This document shows positions 24,944 through 34,172 of a stretch of 64,000 nucleotides of DNA, piece after piece. The DNA is from Pseudomonadota bacterium (lineage in GTDB: Bacteria > Pseudomonadota > Alphaproteobacteria > Rhizobiales > Beijerinckiaceae). Below the pieces are notes generated by a model. It did not search any database, was not told where the DNA came from, and saw only the letters and a list, made by a program, of their open reading frames with translations. Position 1 is the first letter of the stretch. The number at the start of each line of letters is the position of its first letter. The stretch is taken from assembly GCA_023450615.1 (NCBI GenBank), contig JAEXGT010000094.1, forward strand, positions 46,778 through 110,777. The letters are read 5' to 3'. The translations under genes and the position numbers were made by a program.

Positions 24944-27040
24944 TTAGCGCGCGAGCTGGGTTGCCTGCAGACGGGATTGAATCGCATTCGTGAACGATGG
25001 CACCAGCACCTCATTGCCGTAACCGCTCAGATGGTCCCCATCGAGGAACATGGGCTTTTCACCCCTCCACGCATTACACTCGCTCTCCGGACAGAGAACC
25101 GGGTAAGGGTCCCAGACAGTGACCCCAGGAACTTGCTGCGCAATGTCGTCGAGAGCCTGAAGCACCGGCTGGCGAAACAGATCAAGGGTTGCGCGTTGCA
25201 TGACCGTTCCATGCTGGCAGATCGGATTGTCGCGATTGAACCAGTCCGAGCAACGGAATGGCGGCGATTTGAACAACGGCTTTGGCGCCTCGAAGATGAT
25301 GATAACGCCTCGATCCGAAAACTCCCGAAGCGTCTTAACGGCATTATCAACGGCTCTCTGACGCGCTTTGGCGATTCTTTTGTCGGAAATTGATCTACGA
25401 GCCCCACCGTCGCCGAAATATACCCACTGATCTGAAAGCCGTGGCAACCTCAAAGATGGCAGGAAGAGTACATCGCCTGGCTTGATCCGGTTGCGCATGT
25501 CACGCAAGGCAGCAGCGATATGCGGCACGCATTGCGCATTCTCGATGTCCTTTCCGGGTTGCAGGCTCATGAAAGGGCAGCCGCCATTGGCATAGACCTG
25601 CACTCTCGTGCCTTCGCGAACGGCAAACAACTGGAACATCCGATCGTAAGCCAGAGCATGCGAGTCTCCGATGGCGTAGACCGTGTGCTTTTTCAAACTG
25701 ACCGGCTCATCGCAGCCTTGAGGGCTGAAGGTCAGAAACAAACCTCCTTCCACCACGCTTTTCTTAGGAAGGGCGTTGCAGCCGGGATGCTCAGGACTTG
25801 AGACCTTACCTTCAGGATACCAGATCCCGGCATTCCTGGTGACAACGCTGAGCGAAAGCTGCTCCCGATGATCGGCGATAAGTGTGGTCAACGCGGCAGT
25901 GCACGCGATCGTCGCGACACCTGTCGCAATGACGGCCACATGGGGTAGCCTATTCAACCTCTTTTCATGTCGAATGGGATTCTCCACGAAACGCCATGAA
26001 AGAAAGGCCAACAGCAACGCCAGAGAGGCTGCGAGGAGTTTCAGGGGCCATGTTTCGAGCCCATAGGTCCAGCGAAACAGAACGAAAACAGGCCAGTGCC
26101 ACAAATACAAGGAATAGGAGATCCGGCCGATGGCAACGAGCGGCCGGCTGCCGAGGAGCGCGTGCAGGCGATGCAGCTCCTCATGGCCATGCAGGCTCCA
26201 GATGATGCCCATCGTGCCGATTACGGAGAGCAGAACGTCCGGAATGGGAAAGCGCTTTGGAGACGATACGATAAAGGCCGCAAGGACGAGGGCTATGGAC
26301 AGGCCGCCGACAGCCGCACGGCAGAGCCCGCGCCTTCCATCTGCGATATCCGTCTGCGGCTTGAGGCTGATCAGCTGAAAGAGCAGCGCTCCCGCGGCCA
26401 GCTCCCAAAACCGGCTGGGCGTCAGAAAATACGCGCCGATGGGATTGCTCCAACTCTGCCATGCGCTCCAGCCGAGGGAAAGCAAGCCCATCGATGCAAG
26501 CAATACAGTCGATAAAAGACGCTTTTTGCCGCCGGCCAGCCAGCCGACGAAGAGCAGAGGAAAGACCAGATAAAACTGCTCTTCGACCCCTAGAGACCAT
26601 GTATGGGTATAGGGATTGAACTCCGTTGTCGGAGCAAAATAGTCTCGTCCGGTTTGAGCCAGAATAAAGTTGCTGAGACCGAAGATCGCATAGAATCCCG
26701 TCTTCTGGTTTACCGAACTCAACCAAGATGGCGGAATGAAGAGTACAGTCAGAATGCTGGTGATCAGGAGACAGACGAGCAGCGCCGGTACAATCCGCTT
26801 AATACGGCGCGCATAAAAATAAACGACGAATTGCCACGCACCCTTCCCTTTGAAGCCTGACACTGATGCGCTGACGATAAAGCCGGATATGACGAAAAAG
26901 ACGTCCACACCGACAAAACCGCCCGGCAACCACGAACCATTTAGATGGTAAATAAATACCGCCAGAACAGCCAATGCACGCAGGCCGTCGATATATGGAT
27001 AGTAGTGGCCCGCAATTTTTGGAGCTGTCGAAAATGACAT
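24944..27040 (-). CDS. OafA/YrhL-type acyltransferase with C-terminal SGNH domain
   Basis: A 698-residue protein. Residues 1 to about 370 are the acyltransferase-3 membrane domain, with the catalytic RALAVLAVFIYHL (His) and GGFVGVDVFFVISGFI motifs and about ten helices. Residues 400-690 are a periplasmic SGNH domain with AIGDSHALAY (GDS-type Ser) and a C-terminal FLDGDHLSGYG containing the Asp-His pair. Proteins of this type O-acetylate surface polysaccharides or peptidoglycan. It stands alone with no polysaccharide genes beside it. Convergent with the enolase gene; the 157 bp between hold no clear terminator. Confidence 0.92.
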   Translation of the reverse strand: MSFSTAPKIAGHYYPYIDGLRALAVLAVFIYHLNGSWLPGGFVGVDVFFVISGFIVSASVSGFKGKGAWQFVVYFYARRIKRIVPALLVCLLITSILTVLFIPPSWLSSVNQKTGFYAIFGLSNFILAQTGRDYFAPTTEFNPYTHTWSLGVEEQFYLVFPLLFVGWLAGGKKRLLSTVLLASMGLLSLGWSAWQSWSNPIGAYFLTPSRFWELAAGALLFQLISLKPQTDIADGRRGLCRAAVGGLSIALVLAAFIVSSPKRFPIPDVLLSVIGTMGIIWSLHGHEELHRLHALLGSRPLVAIGRISYSLYLWHWPVFVLFRWTYGLETWPLKLLAASLALLLAFLSWRFVENPIRHEKRLNRLPHVAVIATGVATIACTAALTTLIADHREQLSLSVVTRNAGIWYPEGKVSSPEHPGCNALPKKSVVEGGLFLTFSPQGCDEPVSLKKHTVYAIGDSHALAYDRMFQLFAVREGTRVQVYANGGCPFMSLQPGKDIENAQCVPHIAAALRDMRNRIKPGDVLFLPSLRLPRLSDQWVYFGDGGARRSISDKRIAKARQRAVDNAVKTLREFSDRGVIIIFEAPKPLFKSPPFRCSDWFNRDNPICQHGTVMQRATLDLFRQPVLQALDDIAQQVPGVTVWDPYPVLCPESECNAWRGEKPMFLDGDHLSGYGNEVLVPSFTNAIQSRLQATQLAR

Positions 27041-27239
27041 TATGGAAGCGCCGGGCCAGTGCGTTTGAGGTTCCGCTATACCATTATATTATAATCGAAA
27101 ATATCTGCCTTGCGCACTGTGGCAAAAAGCAACACGAGGTTCGGCTTCCATCTAGAGATATGAATCCGTTGCCGTTCAACTCACACTGAACGGCAAGTAA
27201 GTCATGCTATTCCTATTTCATACTGATAGCGTGAAACGG

Positions 27240-27261
27240 AACCGCCTCCGTGAAGGCGGTT
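27240..27261 (-). terminator. Terminator of the Tyr/Gly-rich protein gene
   Basis: AACCGCCT and AGGCGGTT around a six-base loop, 10 bp past the leftward stop at 27272. Confidence 0.6.
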
Positions 27262-27271
27262 TCGCTCAACA

Positions 27272-27811
27272 TCAATAACGCCGCCCACGGATCGAACCAG
27301 TCCTGACGACATCCGGCCGCATCGGGCGGGCGACGCGTGGCCTGACGACATCGCGTCGATAGACTGCGTAGGGGCGATAGCGTGGCTCACCATAGACGAC
27401 ATGCGTCCGGTAAGCAGGCCGACCGTAGACGAAACGGTTGCGATATACAGGGGGTGCGTAGACAACCCGGGTGACGGGGGGCGAATAATAGCCATAGCGA
27501 TATGGGGAATATCCGTACCCGTAAGCGGGATAGGTATAGCCATAAGCGGGATAGCCGTATCCGTATTGATAGCCGTAAGCCGGCCCTCCATAGGGATAAT
27601 AGCCATAGGTCGGGGTTGTAGCCGCCGTGAGAAGACCGCCGAGAACCGCACCGCCGATCAGGCCAGCGGCCAAGGCGCCGCCATTGTTCCAGCCACCATG
27701 GTGGTAATGACCGCCATACCATCCGTGGCGATAGTATCTTTGAGCCTGGGCAGACCCCATGGCCGCAAAAGTCATCAGGCCGACGCTCGAAAGCAGGATC
27801 ACCTTTTTCAT
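27272..27811 (-). CDS. Secreted Tyr/Gly/Pro-rich low-complexity protein
   Basis: A 179-residue protein with signal peptide MKKVILLSSVGLMTFAAMGSAQAQ. A Gly-rich hydrophobic segment, GGALAAGLIGGAVLGGLLTAA (about 43-63), is followed by repeated YGY/PAYGY units (about 70-110) and an Arg/Tyr/Val-rich tail (VVYAPPVYRNRFVYGRPAYRTHVVYGEPRYRPY). Small secreted proteins of this composition are common in Hyphomicrobiales and their function is unknown. The repeated tyrosines suggest self-association or surface adhesion, which is inference. The gene is monocistronic. Confidence 0.8.
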   Translation of the reverse strand: MKKVILLSSVGLMTFAAMGSAQAQRYYRHGWYGGHYHHGGWNNGGALAAGLIGGAVLGGLLTAATTPTYGYYPYGGPAYGYQYGYGYPAYGYTYPAYGYGYSPYRYGYYSPPVTRVVYAPPVYRNRFVYGRPAYRTHVVYGEPRYRPYAVYRRDVVRPRVARPMRPDVVRTGSIRGRRY

Positions 27812-28026
27812 GACAAACCTCTTGCCAAAACGGCGAACACCATTCGTGCAAAACTAATCGGAAACAGGCAAAAAGGTTTCACTCGCCCATATCTGTCAGA
27901 GTAAATGCTTGCGATTACTATTCATGCTCCATTCATATTGCAGCGAGACAGCCAAGCAACAACAGTATGAAAGTATTCGCCTGCCAGTGACGCTGCTCGA
28001 ACAGGCGCTCCATAATTTAATGCAGG

Positions 28027-28662
28027 TTACTCCGCATAGACTTGCGAGCGCGGGAAGATGGTGTTTCCTGCTACGACCTGCGCAATCGAATTGGCGATCT
28101 TGTCGCCGCCCCTGGCTGAAGGCTCGATAGGATTCGCGTAATCGTCATGTTGGTTGCAGATCAGGCGTAAGTCGATCAGGGCGAGCCTTCGGGAGAAGGC
28201 CTCACGGGTAATCACGTCGTTGAACACGGACAGGGCCGTCACCACGCGCCGCTGCTCCTCGGGGTTCGGGAAGCGCGCATCGTAGATCGTGCAAAGCGCC
28301 GTCGGCAGGCGGTAGGCGGCGAGCGTGTCGAGCATCTTGCGATAACTGCGGGCGAAAGAGTCGCGCACATCGGCAAGGCGGGTCATGACCTCTGCTACGG
28401 AGCTTGCGCTTTCATTGAGAATGCCGCTGCTGCCCAGAGCATCGTTGCCGCCGACACTTAGGATCAAGTGGCTCGCATCCTCTGGCAGGCGCAGCAGCTG
28501 ACGTTCGATACTGGCGGTCACGGCCCCGTCTTCCGCGTGCATGGTGGCGCGCCAATCCGCCGGGAGCCTGGCCTGGACCTGAGCCAGAACGTCTGGTTCT
28601 CCGGACCTCACATAGGCACCGTTGTCGAACACGCTATCGCCGAGCAGAACCACGTGGCTCAT
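28027..28662 (-). CDS. SGNH/GDSL-family hydrolase
   Basis: From the ATG at 28662 (MSHVVLLGDSVFDNGAYV) the protein has 211 residues; upstream codons to 28905 look noncoding. The GDS block with the nucleophile Ser is at 8-11, block III is LSVGGNDALGSSG near 65-77, and the C-terminal region DLRLICNQHDDYANPIEPS holds candidate Asp and His residues. No signal peptide, so it would be a cytoplasmic esterase or lipase-like enzyme. The substrate is unknown. Confidence 0.82.
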   Translation of the reverse strand: MSHVVLLGDSVFDNGAYVRSGEPDVLAQVQARLPADWRATMHAEDGAVTASIERQLLRLPEDASHLILSVGGNDALGSSGILNESASSVAEVMTRLADVRDSFARSYRKMLDTLAAYRLPTALCTIYDARFPNPEEQRRVVTALSVFNDVITREAFSRRLALIDLRLICNQHDDYANPIEPSARGGDKIANSIAQVVAGNTIFPRSQVYAE

Positions 28663-28802
28663 GGGGCTTATCCTATCCGCCGAGACGAGAATGAAACAAC
28701 ATGACCAAAGAAAACAAGCTTGGCAATTATCCCAATGGTACAGGAAATGCGGACTGAACTCGCAGGAGCGCCGGGCTCTACCATCACACCGCCCCTCGGC
28801 GC

Positions 28803-29054
28803 TCAGGCTTCGGCTTGGAAGAAGGGCCCGAAATTCTCCAGCCAGGATGCAAGCCAGTACTCGAGTGCCGCCTTGGCGGCCTCTTCCGTCGGCCCGTAAC
28901 TCCAAGCATCTTCCTGTAGAGGCGTCGACCAGATCCAGAACCTGTTGCTGCCGTCATAGGCCACGCTCCCGACCTCGATGGCGCCCACCAAGCCCAAGTA
29001 GCGATTGAGCGGCACCCCGGCGACCGTGTCCTGTTGCCATTGAATTCTGGTCAT
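28803..29054 (-). CDS. Small hypothetical protein
   Basis: An 83-residue frame (MTRIQWQQDTVAGVPLNRYLG) with conserved-looking aromatic residues (RFWIWSTPLQEDAWSYGPTEEAAKAALEYWLASWL). It reads like a small cytoplasmic protein rather than a chance frame. No family recognised. It lies 140 bp upstream of the SGNH gene on the same strand. Confidence 0.55.
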   Translation of the reverse strand: MTRIQWQQDTVAGVPLNRYLGLVGAIEVGSVAYDGSNRFWIWSTPLQEDAWSYGPTEEAAKAALEYWLASWLENFGPFFQAEA

Positions 29055-29152
29055 CGTCCCGATTTAGGGAGGGTTGGCCCCAGAGCAAGCTGCTTATGGG
29101 AACGCGCATCGCATCACTACGTTGGCGACGGAATCGGACCAAAGGGCAAGGC

Positions 29153-29527
29153 ATGCGGTTTCTTCCTACCATCGTTCATGGCATCGTCGATTATATCTGG
29201 GGCCTCGCCCTTCTCGCCTCCCCCTGGCTGTTCGGCTTCGCGGATGTCCCTGTGGCGAAATGGACCGCCATCGTCCTCGCTGTAGGAGCGATCCTTTATT
29301 CCGTCTTCACCGCATATGAACTCGGCGTGCTGCTCATTCTGCCGATGTCGTTCCATTTGGCGCTGGATGGCCTCGCAGGCGTCCTGCTCGCCGCCTCCCC
29401 CTTCCTGCTCGGCTTCTCGGATCAGGTCTATCTGCCTCACCTTCTTTTTGGCCTGTTCTCGGTGGCGGCAAGCCTCATCACTCGCATGGAAGTCACACTG
29501 GCCACGGGCCACCGCGAGCCGGTGTAA
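29153..29527 (+). CDS. SPW-repeat small membrane protein
   Basis: A 124-residue protein starting at the ATG 29153 after GGGCAAGG. Two similar halves each carry a short motif followed by a hydrophobic pair: LLASPWLFGFAD and LLAASPFLLGFSD, the SPW-type repeat. About four membrane helices. Function is unknown in the family. It is divergent from the 28803 ORF and followed by the zinc-ribbon micro-gene. Confidence 0.82.
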   Translation: MRFLPTIVHGIVDYIWGLALLASPWLFGFADVPVAKWTAIVLAVGAILYSVFTAYELGVLLILPMSFHLALDGLAGVLLAASPFLLGFSDQVYLPHLLFGLFSVAASLITRMEVTLATGHREPV

Positions 29528-29597
29528 CTAACCCGGATGCGCCCTTGCGGCGGATCATGTTCGGACGCAGCATCGCCTCCCGTCGAGGGAGGCAACC

Positions 29598-29777
29598 ATG
29601 TTCGAGCAGGCTGTGGAGGTCAGTGAAGCCTTGCGACAAGGCGCGAGCCACATGCAAGGCACGCTCCGAATGGCCCTGAAAGGCTGCCCGCACTGCCGCA
29701 CCACGCAGATGATCGCATCGCCGGAACTCGGCACCTGCGCTGAATGCGATTCCGCTCTTCAAGTGCTGGAAAGCTGA
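29598..29777 (+). CDS. 59-residue zinc-ribbon micro-protein
   Basis: A short frame at 29598 with a strong Shine-Dalgarno (GAGGGAGG) eight bases upstream. The protein, MFEQAVEVSEALRQGASHM..., has a CPHC pair (about residues 30-33) and a CAEC pair (about 47-50), forming a likely four-Cys zinc site, with an N-terminal helix. No function can be assigned. It lies 57 bp upstream of the FUSC gene and may be co-transcribed with it. Confidence 0.65.
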   Translation: MFEQAVEVSEALRQGASHMQGTLRMALKGCPHCRTTQMIASPELGTCAECDSALQVLES

Positions 29778-29834
29778 GGCGCAGATAGAGCCATCCAGTG
29801 AACCACTCTCTATGCTCTGCGTTCGGAGAATCGC

Positions 29835-30953
29835 ATGGCATCAGGGTGGACCGAGCGGATAACCGGCAGGATTGGAGCGCATCAGGCGGAGATGAGGCTC
29901 GCCTTGCGCGTGACCATCGCCGGCACCCTCGCCTTTGCCATCACGAAAGCCTTCAGCCTACCCCAGGGCTACTGGGCGACCATCACGGCTGTCGTGGTCA
30001 CCCAGGCCAGTGTCGGAGGCTCGCTTAAAGCTGCGGTCGAGCGCTTCATGGGAACGCTCGCCGGCGCCGTTTATGGAGGGGTGATTGCGGCTTTCATCCC
30101 GCACAGCTCCCCATCCGGCATCGCCATGGCAATGATTGTCGCGCTGTTTCCCCTGGCTCTGCTGGCGGCTGTCAATTCGAGCTTCCGGGTCGCGCCAGTG
30201 ACCGCATTGATCATGCTGCTGCCGCCGACAGGGCAAGCCATCGGGCCCCTTAGCGCAGCCATAGAACGGGTTGTGGAGATCACCCTCGGCAATATCATGG
30301 GCGTCCTCGTCTCCCTGTTCGTGCTGCCTGCGCGAGCGCATACGCTGATGATGGAGGCCGCGGCGAAGGTCGTTTCCCTCAACGCCAATCTGATCGAAGT
30401 TCTGATCGGCGAACTCGTCGCGGAGCCGAAGAGCAGGCCCGCGCTCCAGACGATCCATCCACAGATCCGCGCTGCTCTCAAGAAAGCGGAATCCGCGGCA
30501 GACGAAGCTGCCCGCGAGCGCAAGAGCCATCTCACCGACGCCGTCGATCCGGAGCCCCTCATTCGCACGCTCTACCGCGTCAGGCATGACCTTGTGATGA
30601 TTGGCCGCGCATCCGCCAACCCGTTGCCCGAGCCTGTGCTCCGCAAGCTCGGTCCGGCGCTGAAAGCTCTTCGCGACGAAACCTGCGCGCTGCTTCTCGG
30701 CCTCGCCCAATCCTTGAAAACTCGTAATCCTCCTCCCGATGCATCGAGCTTCGAGACGACTCTCCACACTTTCGTTGGCGAAACGGAAGCCTTGCGCTCT
30801 CATGCGCTTTTACATGACCTGCCATATGGCAGTTTCGGCCAGGTTTTTGCCCTGGGCTTCGCTTTCGAACAATTCCGTAAGGATCTGGAAGACCTCATGG
30901 CTCGCACGCAGGAACTGGCGGCGCATCGCCCCAGCGAGAAGGCCGAAGGCTGA
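29835..30953 (+). CDS. FUSC-family (fusaric-acid-resistance-like) membrane protein
   Basis: A 372-residue protein. About six hydrophobic segments fill residues 22-170, including LPQGYWATITAVVVTQASVGGSLKAAVERFMGTLAGA, the conserved FUSC motif with WA.T..VV and R..GT..G. The C-terminal half (about 180-372) is soluble and helical. Proteins of this family are putative exporters of aromatic acids, usually with HlyD/outer-membrane partners, but no partner genes are here. Starts at the ATG 29835 after the zinc-ribbon gene. Confidence 0.85.
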   Translation: MASGWTERITGRIGAHQAEMRLALRVTIAGTLAFAITKAFSLPQGYWATITAVVVTQASVGGSLKAAVERFMGTLAGAVYGGVIAAFIPHSSPSGIAMAMIVALFPLALLAAVNSSFRVAPVTALIMLLPPTGQAIGPLSAAIERVVEITLGNIMGVLVSLFVLPARAHTLMMEAAAKVVSLNANLIEVLIGELVAEPKSRPALQTIHPQIRAALKKAESAADEAARERKSHLTDAVDPEPLIRTLYRVRHDLVMIGRASANPLPEPVLRKLGPALKALRDETCALLLGLAQSLKTRNPPPDASSFETTLHTFVGETEALRSHALLHDLPYGSFGQVFALGFAFEQFRKDLEDLMARTQELAAHRPSEKAEG

Positions 30954-31040
30954 AGATGCTCCATCACCGCAGGTCGAACTGCGGGGACGCTCCACGCTCC
31001 AGCCTTGATGCGTTTCTAAACCGGTATGCCCGGATAACGT

Positions 31041-32882
31041 TTAGGCCTCCAGCAAAGGTACCAGCTCCATCTCGGGCACCAGCACCAGACCTTTATCGGT
31101 AATGCGGATTTCCGGGATCACGGAAAGCGGGATCAGGTTGAAGCCCATATAGGGGATCTTGCAGCCCGCCTTTTCCCAGGCAGCCTTCAGCGTGCGTGTT
31201 TCTTCCGCCACCTCCGTCACGCGCTTGTCGGAGAGAAGACCCGCAATCGGCAACGGGACCATGGCGACAACCTTGCCCTCGTCGACCACGCACACGCCCC
31301 CTTGCGACTGGATGAGCGCATCGAGCGCCACGCGCATGTCGGCTTCGTTGGTGCCGGCGACGATCAGGTTATGGGAATCGTGCCCGACGCTGCTCGCCAC
31401 TGCGCCGCTCTTCAGGCCGAAGTCCTTCAAGAGCCCATGCGCCACGCCCTGACCGCCCGTGCGTCCGTGGCGCTCGATGACGGTGACGAAAGTGAGATCG
31501 TTCTTGGAGAGAAGCGAATCCCAGCTCTCTTCCTTCTCCAGCTTCACCTTGTCGTGGAAGAGAACGATCCCCGGCAGAGCCACGCGGATGACGTTGGCCG
31601 TGCAGGCCTCCGCCGGAAGCTCCGGGATCAGCTTTGGAACGCTCGGAATGTGTACCGTGTGATAGGCTTCATCCGGATAGCGGTAGCGGTTGGACAATGC
31701 CTGATCGAGCACTGGAGTGATCTTGGCATTCTCCACCACCAGCTCACCGCCATACCACGTGTTCTGCACCTTCAGATCATCGTCGAGCAGGACCACATCG
31801 GCCCGGCGACCGCCGCCCAAGCCGCCGATTTCGCCCTCCATACCGAAGCGCGTGGCCGGATGCAGCGAGCCCATGCTCCAGGCCTGCTCACGGCTCATGC
31901 CCGCACGCCGGGCCTCGCGCGTCACCCAATCCATGCCGAACATCATGAGATCGTCCGCATCGCGGTCATCCGTACACACGCAGATGCGCTTGTGCGAGGA
32001 GCCCAGCTCCGTAATCGTCTTGATGGCTTCGGGCAGCGAATGCCACGGGGTGGTCGGCGGGCCGCCGCGCAGGAAGATCCAGATACCGGCGTCGAGCAGG
32101 TCGTCGGCGATGTCGCGGTCGATGGCCTCATGCGTATCCGTCACGCCGCTCGCCGCATAAGCGGCCACGAACTCGCGTCCATAGATATGGCCGGAAACGG
32201 GCTTGCCCCTTTCGAGCGCAGCGGCAAGGATCGCGTGGCTTCGTTCGTCGCCCATGGTGACGGGCACGAAATCCATCTTCTCGCCGAGCGCCGCGGCCTC
32301 GGGCCAGCGGTCGAAGATGGCGGCGATCTTCTCGGGCGTCAGGTCACCGCCCGCGGTTTCGAGATCAGGCGATGTGGCCGGCACGGTGCTCGGCACGGTC
32401 AGAAAGATGGAGAGCGGCGCGTGGCGCGCATCCTCCAGCATCATCTCGATGCCCGCGGCGTCCATCACGTTGCCGATCTCGTGGCTGTCGCAGAAGATCG
32501 TGGTCGTGCCGTTGAGCAGGGCCGCCTCCGCATAGGCACAGGCCGTGACCATACTGCTCTCGATATGAATGTGCGGATCGACGAGACCCGGCGCAATGAT
32601 ACCGCCCTTGGCATCGTAAACCCTGCCCGGCGTCCCCTTCACCTGCTTGTAGGCGCCTGCCGGCTTAACCGCAGCGATGCGCCCGCCCGCGATCCACACC
32701 TCGCGCTCCTGTGCGATGCGCTCGCTATAGGTGGAAAGGACCCGCGCCCCCGTGATCACCAGATCGGCCGGAGCACGGCCGGAGGCCACGTCCGCCAGTC
32801 GCCGGGTCATGGTGGAAAGGGGCGCCACGGAGAACCGGGTCAGAGCCGATTTCGGAGGGAGTGAAGGCGTGCGCTGGTTCAT
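31041..32882 (-). CDS. ade: Adenine deaminase
   Basis: A 613-residue amidohydrolase that would convert adenine to hypoxanthine in purine salvage. Metal-site motifs are IIAPGLVDPHIHIESSMV (HxH, about 97-114) and CDSHEIGNV (about 132), with further GHIYGREF and VTDTHEA. The C-terminal adenine-deaminase domain has RHGRTGGQGVAHGLLKDFGLKSGAVASSVGHDSHNL, typical of this family. Starts at 32882. No terminator is obvious downstream; the next rightward gene (FUSC) is convergent. Confidence 0.93.
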   Translation of the reverse strand: MNQRTPSLPPKSALTRFSVAPLSTMTRRLADVASGRAPADLVITGARVLSTYSERIAQEREVWIAGGRIAAVKPAGAYKQVKGTPGRVYDAKGGIIAPGLVDPHIHIESSMVTACAYAEAALLNGTTTIFCDSHEIGNVMDAAGIEMMLEDARHAPLSIFLTVPSTVPATSPDLETAGGDLTPEKIAAIFDRWPEAAALGEKMDFVPVTMGDERSHAILAAALERGKPVSGHIYGREFVAAYAASGVTDTHEAIDRDIADDLLDAGIWIFLRGGPPTTPWHSLPEAIKTITELGSSHKRICVCTDDRDADDLMMFGMDWVTREARRAGMSREQAWSMGSLHPATRFGMEGEIGGLGGGRRADVVLLDDDLKVQNTWYGGELVVENAKITPVLDQALSNRYRYPDEAYHTVHIPSVPKLIPELPAEACTANVIRVALPGIVLFHDKVKLEKEESWDSLLSKNDLTFVTVIERHGRTGGQGVAHGLLKDFGLKSGAVASSVGHDSHNLIVAGTNEADMRVALDALIQSQGGVCVVDEGKVVAMVPLPIAGLLSDKRVTEVAEETRTLKAAWEKAGCKIPYMGFNLIPLSVIPEIRITDKGLVLVPEMELVPLLEA

Positions 32883-33084
32883 GGTCGGATCCCCTGTACT
32901 GACAGGATGCCCCAGGACATTCCCCTACGGCATCGGCTATCCGTCTTAATAGCCAGGGGCCAGCTTGATCTGCAACCTGGACGGCCAACAACATTCGCGA
33001 TTCGAGCCGGGCTGGCCTGGGGCGGATAGAGAGCGGGTGAACTAGGGCCTGAGAGAAATTGCGACAGAGCCGGCCACAGAGCAG

Positions 33085-33257
33085 ACAACAAAAAAGCGCC
33101 TTGCGGCGCTATCGAGGCAGTTGAAGATTGAAGGTGGCCAGCTGGAAGCGGTGTTGAGGAGGCAACGATCCGCCTCCAGCTTGGCCGAGCCCACGAAGTC
33201 CCAGGAGATGCGGCGGACCTGAGCATCCGTAGGGCATTTCTTCCGCGCGTGCGGAAA
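33085..33257 (-). ncRNA. Candidate structured small RNA with its own terminator
   Basis: On the leftward strand a promoter-like pair, TTGCAT and TATGTT with a 16-bp spacer (about 33264-33291), precedes about 165 bases containing three hairpins: TTCCGC/GCGGAA, a long GGCC-AGCTGGA-GCGG/CCGC-TCCAGCT-GGCC stem, and AGCGCC-GCAA-GGCGCT followed by TTTTTT (33091-33112). The size would fit a 6S-like or other small RNA, but no family signature is certain. One leftward frame has coding-like third positions yet no ATG, GTG or TTG start, so an RNA is the simpler reading. The rest of 32883-33385 holds no supported gene. Confidence 0.45.
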
Positions 33258-33385
33258 GTTAACTTGAACATATTGGAAACATAGGCCGATGCAAGCGCCT
33301 ATGTGCCTGAAAAACCGTATTTTCCCAGAAAAGTTACCGGGAAATCGCGTTTTTCGAGAACGGCCAAGCTTCTCAGACTTGACGC

Positions 33386-33769
33386 TTAGGACGAAGCTCC
33401 GTCCGCCTCTAGGTATGTTTTCACAGTAGCGATGAACTTGGCCACGGAAATCGGCTTGGACATATAAGCTTCGCAGCCTCCCTCGCGGATGCGCTCCTCG
33501 TCGCCCTTCATGGCGAAGGCGGTGATGGCGATCACGGGGATGGATTTGAGCTCTTCGTCGGCCTTCAGCCAGCGGGTGACCTCTAGGCCCGACACCTCGG
33601 GCAGCTGGATATCCATGAGGATCAGGTCTGGCTTATGGGCGCGCGCCAGCTCCATCGCCTCGATGCCATGGCTGGTTTTCAGCGTGGCATAGCCATGGGC
33701 TTCAAGGAGATCGTTGAAGAGCTTCATGTTGAGTTCGTTGTCCTCAACGATGAGCACAGTCTTCTTCAT
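33386..33769 (-). CDS. divK: DivK-type single-domain response regulator
   Basis: From the ATG at 33769 (MKKTVLIVEDNELN) it is 127 residues, a lone receiver domain with acidic pocket EDN (9-11), phospho-acceptor Asp in LILMDIQLP (about 53), Thr in VIAITAFAM and Lys in YMSKPI. DivK controls the DivJ/PleC kinases and the CtrA cell-cycle pathway in alphaproteobacteria. It is divergent from the DUF3572 gene, the conserved neighbourhood in Hyphomicrobiales. The upstream codons to 33859 are not typical of the family. Confidence 0.92.
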   Translation of the reverse strand: MKKTVLIVEDNELNMKLFNDLLEAHGYATLKTSHGIEAMELARAHKPDLILMDIQLPEVSGLEVTRWLKADEELKSIPVIAITAFAMKGDEERIREGGCEAYMSKPISVAKFIATVKTYLEADGASS

Positions 33770-33868
33770 TGGCGCGGTCCCGGGGCCAAAGTACGCATTT
33801 ACCGGCCCATTTTCTCTATAGATGATATAGTTAAGTCGCGACCTATTGATGAAGTGCAAACCAACAGC

Positions 33869-34159
33869 ATGAACACACCCTTAAAACGGATGAACAAGGA
33901 CGAGGCCGAGACCGTCGCGCTGAGCGCCTTCGCTTTCATCACGAGCGACGAGGAACGTATGAGCCGCTTTCTGGCGGTTTCGGGGCTGCAGCCCGACACA
34001 ATCCGCTCTGCAGCCTCACAGCCCGGCTTTTTCGCGGGAATTCTCGATTATGTCGCCTCCGACGAGCCGCTTCTGCTCGCCCTGGCCAAGGAACTGAACA
34101 CCAAGCCGGAACACATCATGGCGGCTCATTGGAGCCTTTCGCCATCGGAATTCGAGTAA
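33869..34159 (+). CDS. DUF3572 protein
   Basis: A 96-residue protein from the ATG 33869 (MNTPLKRMNKDEAETVALSAFAFITSDEERMSRFL). The pattern ALSAFAFI..DEERMSRFLAVSGL and PEHIMAAHWSLSP is the DUF3572 family, restricted to alphaproteobacteria and always small. Function unknown. It sits 13 bp before dinB, so the two may be co-transcribed. Confidence 0.85.
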   Translation: MNTPLKRMNKDEAETVALSAFAFITSDEERMSRFLAVSGLQPDTIRSAASQPGFFAGILDYVASDEPLLLALAKELNTKPEHIMAAHWSLSPSEFE

Positions 34160-34172
34160 TCTCTTCATTTTC

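Noticed and set aside
31302..32864. 520-residue rightward ORF over adenine deaminase
   Set aside because: Antisense shadow; ade is intact.
32879..33271. 130-residue leftward ORF in the ade-divK gap
   Set aside because: Runs through a strong terminator hairpin and has poor composition; the region reads better as a small RNA.
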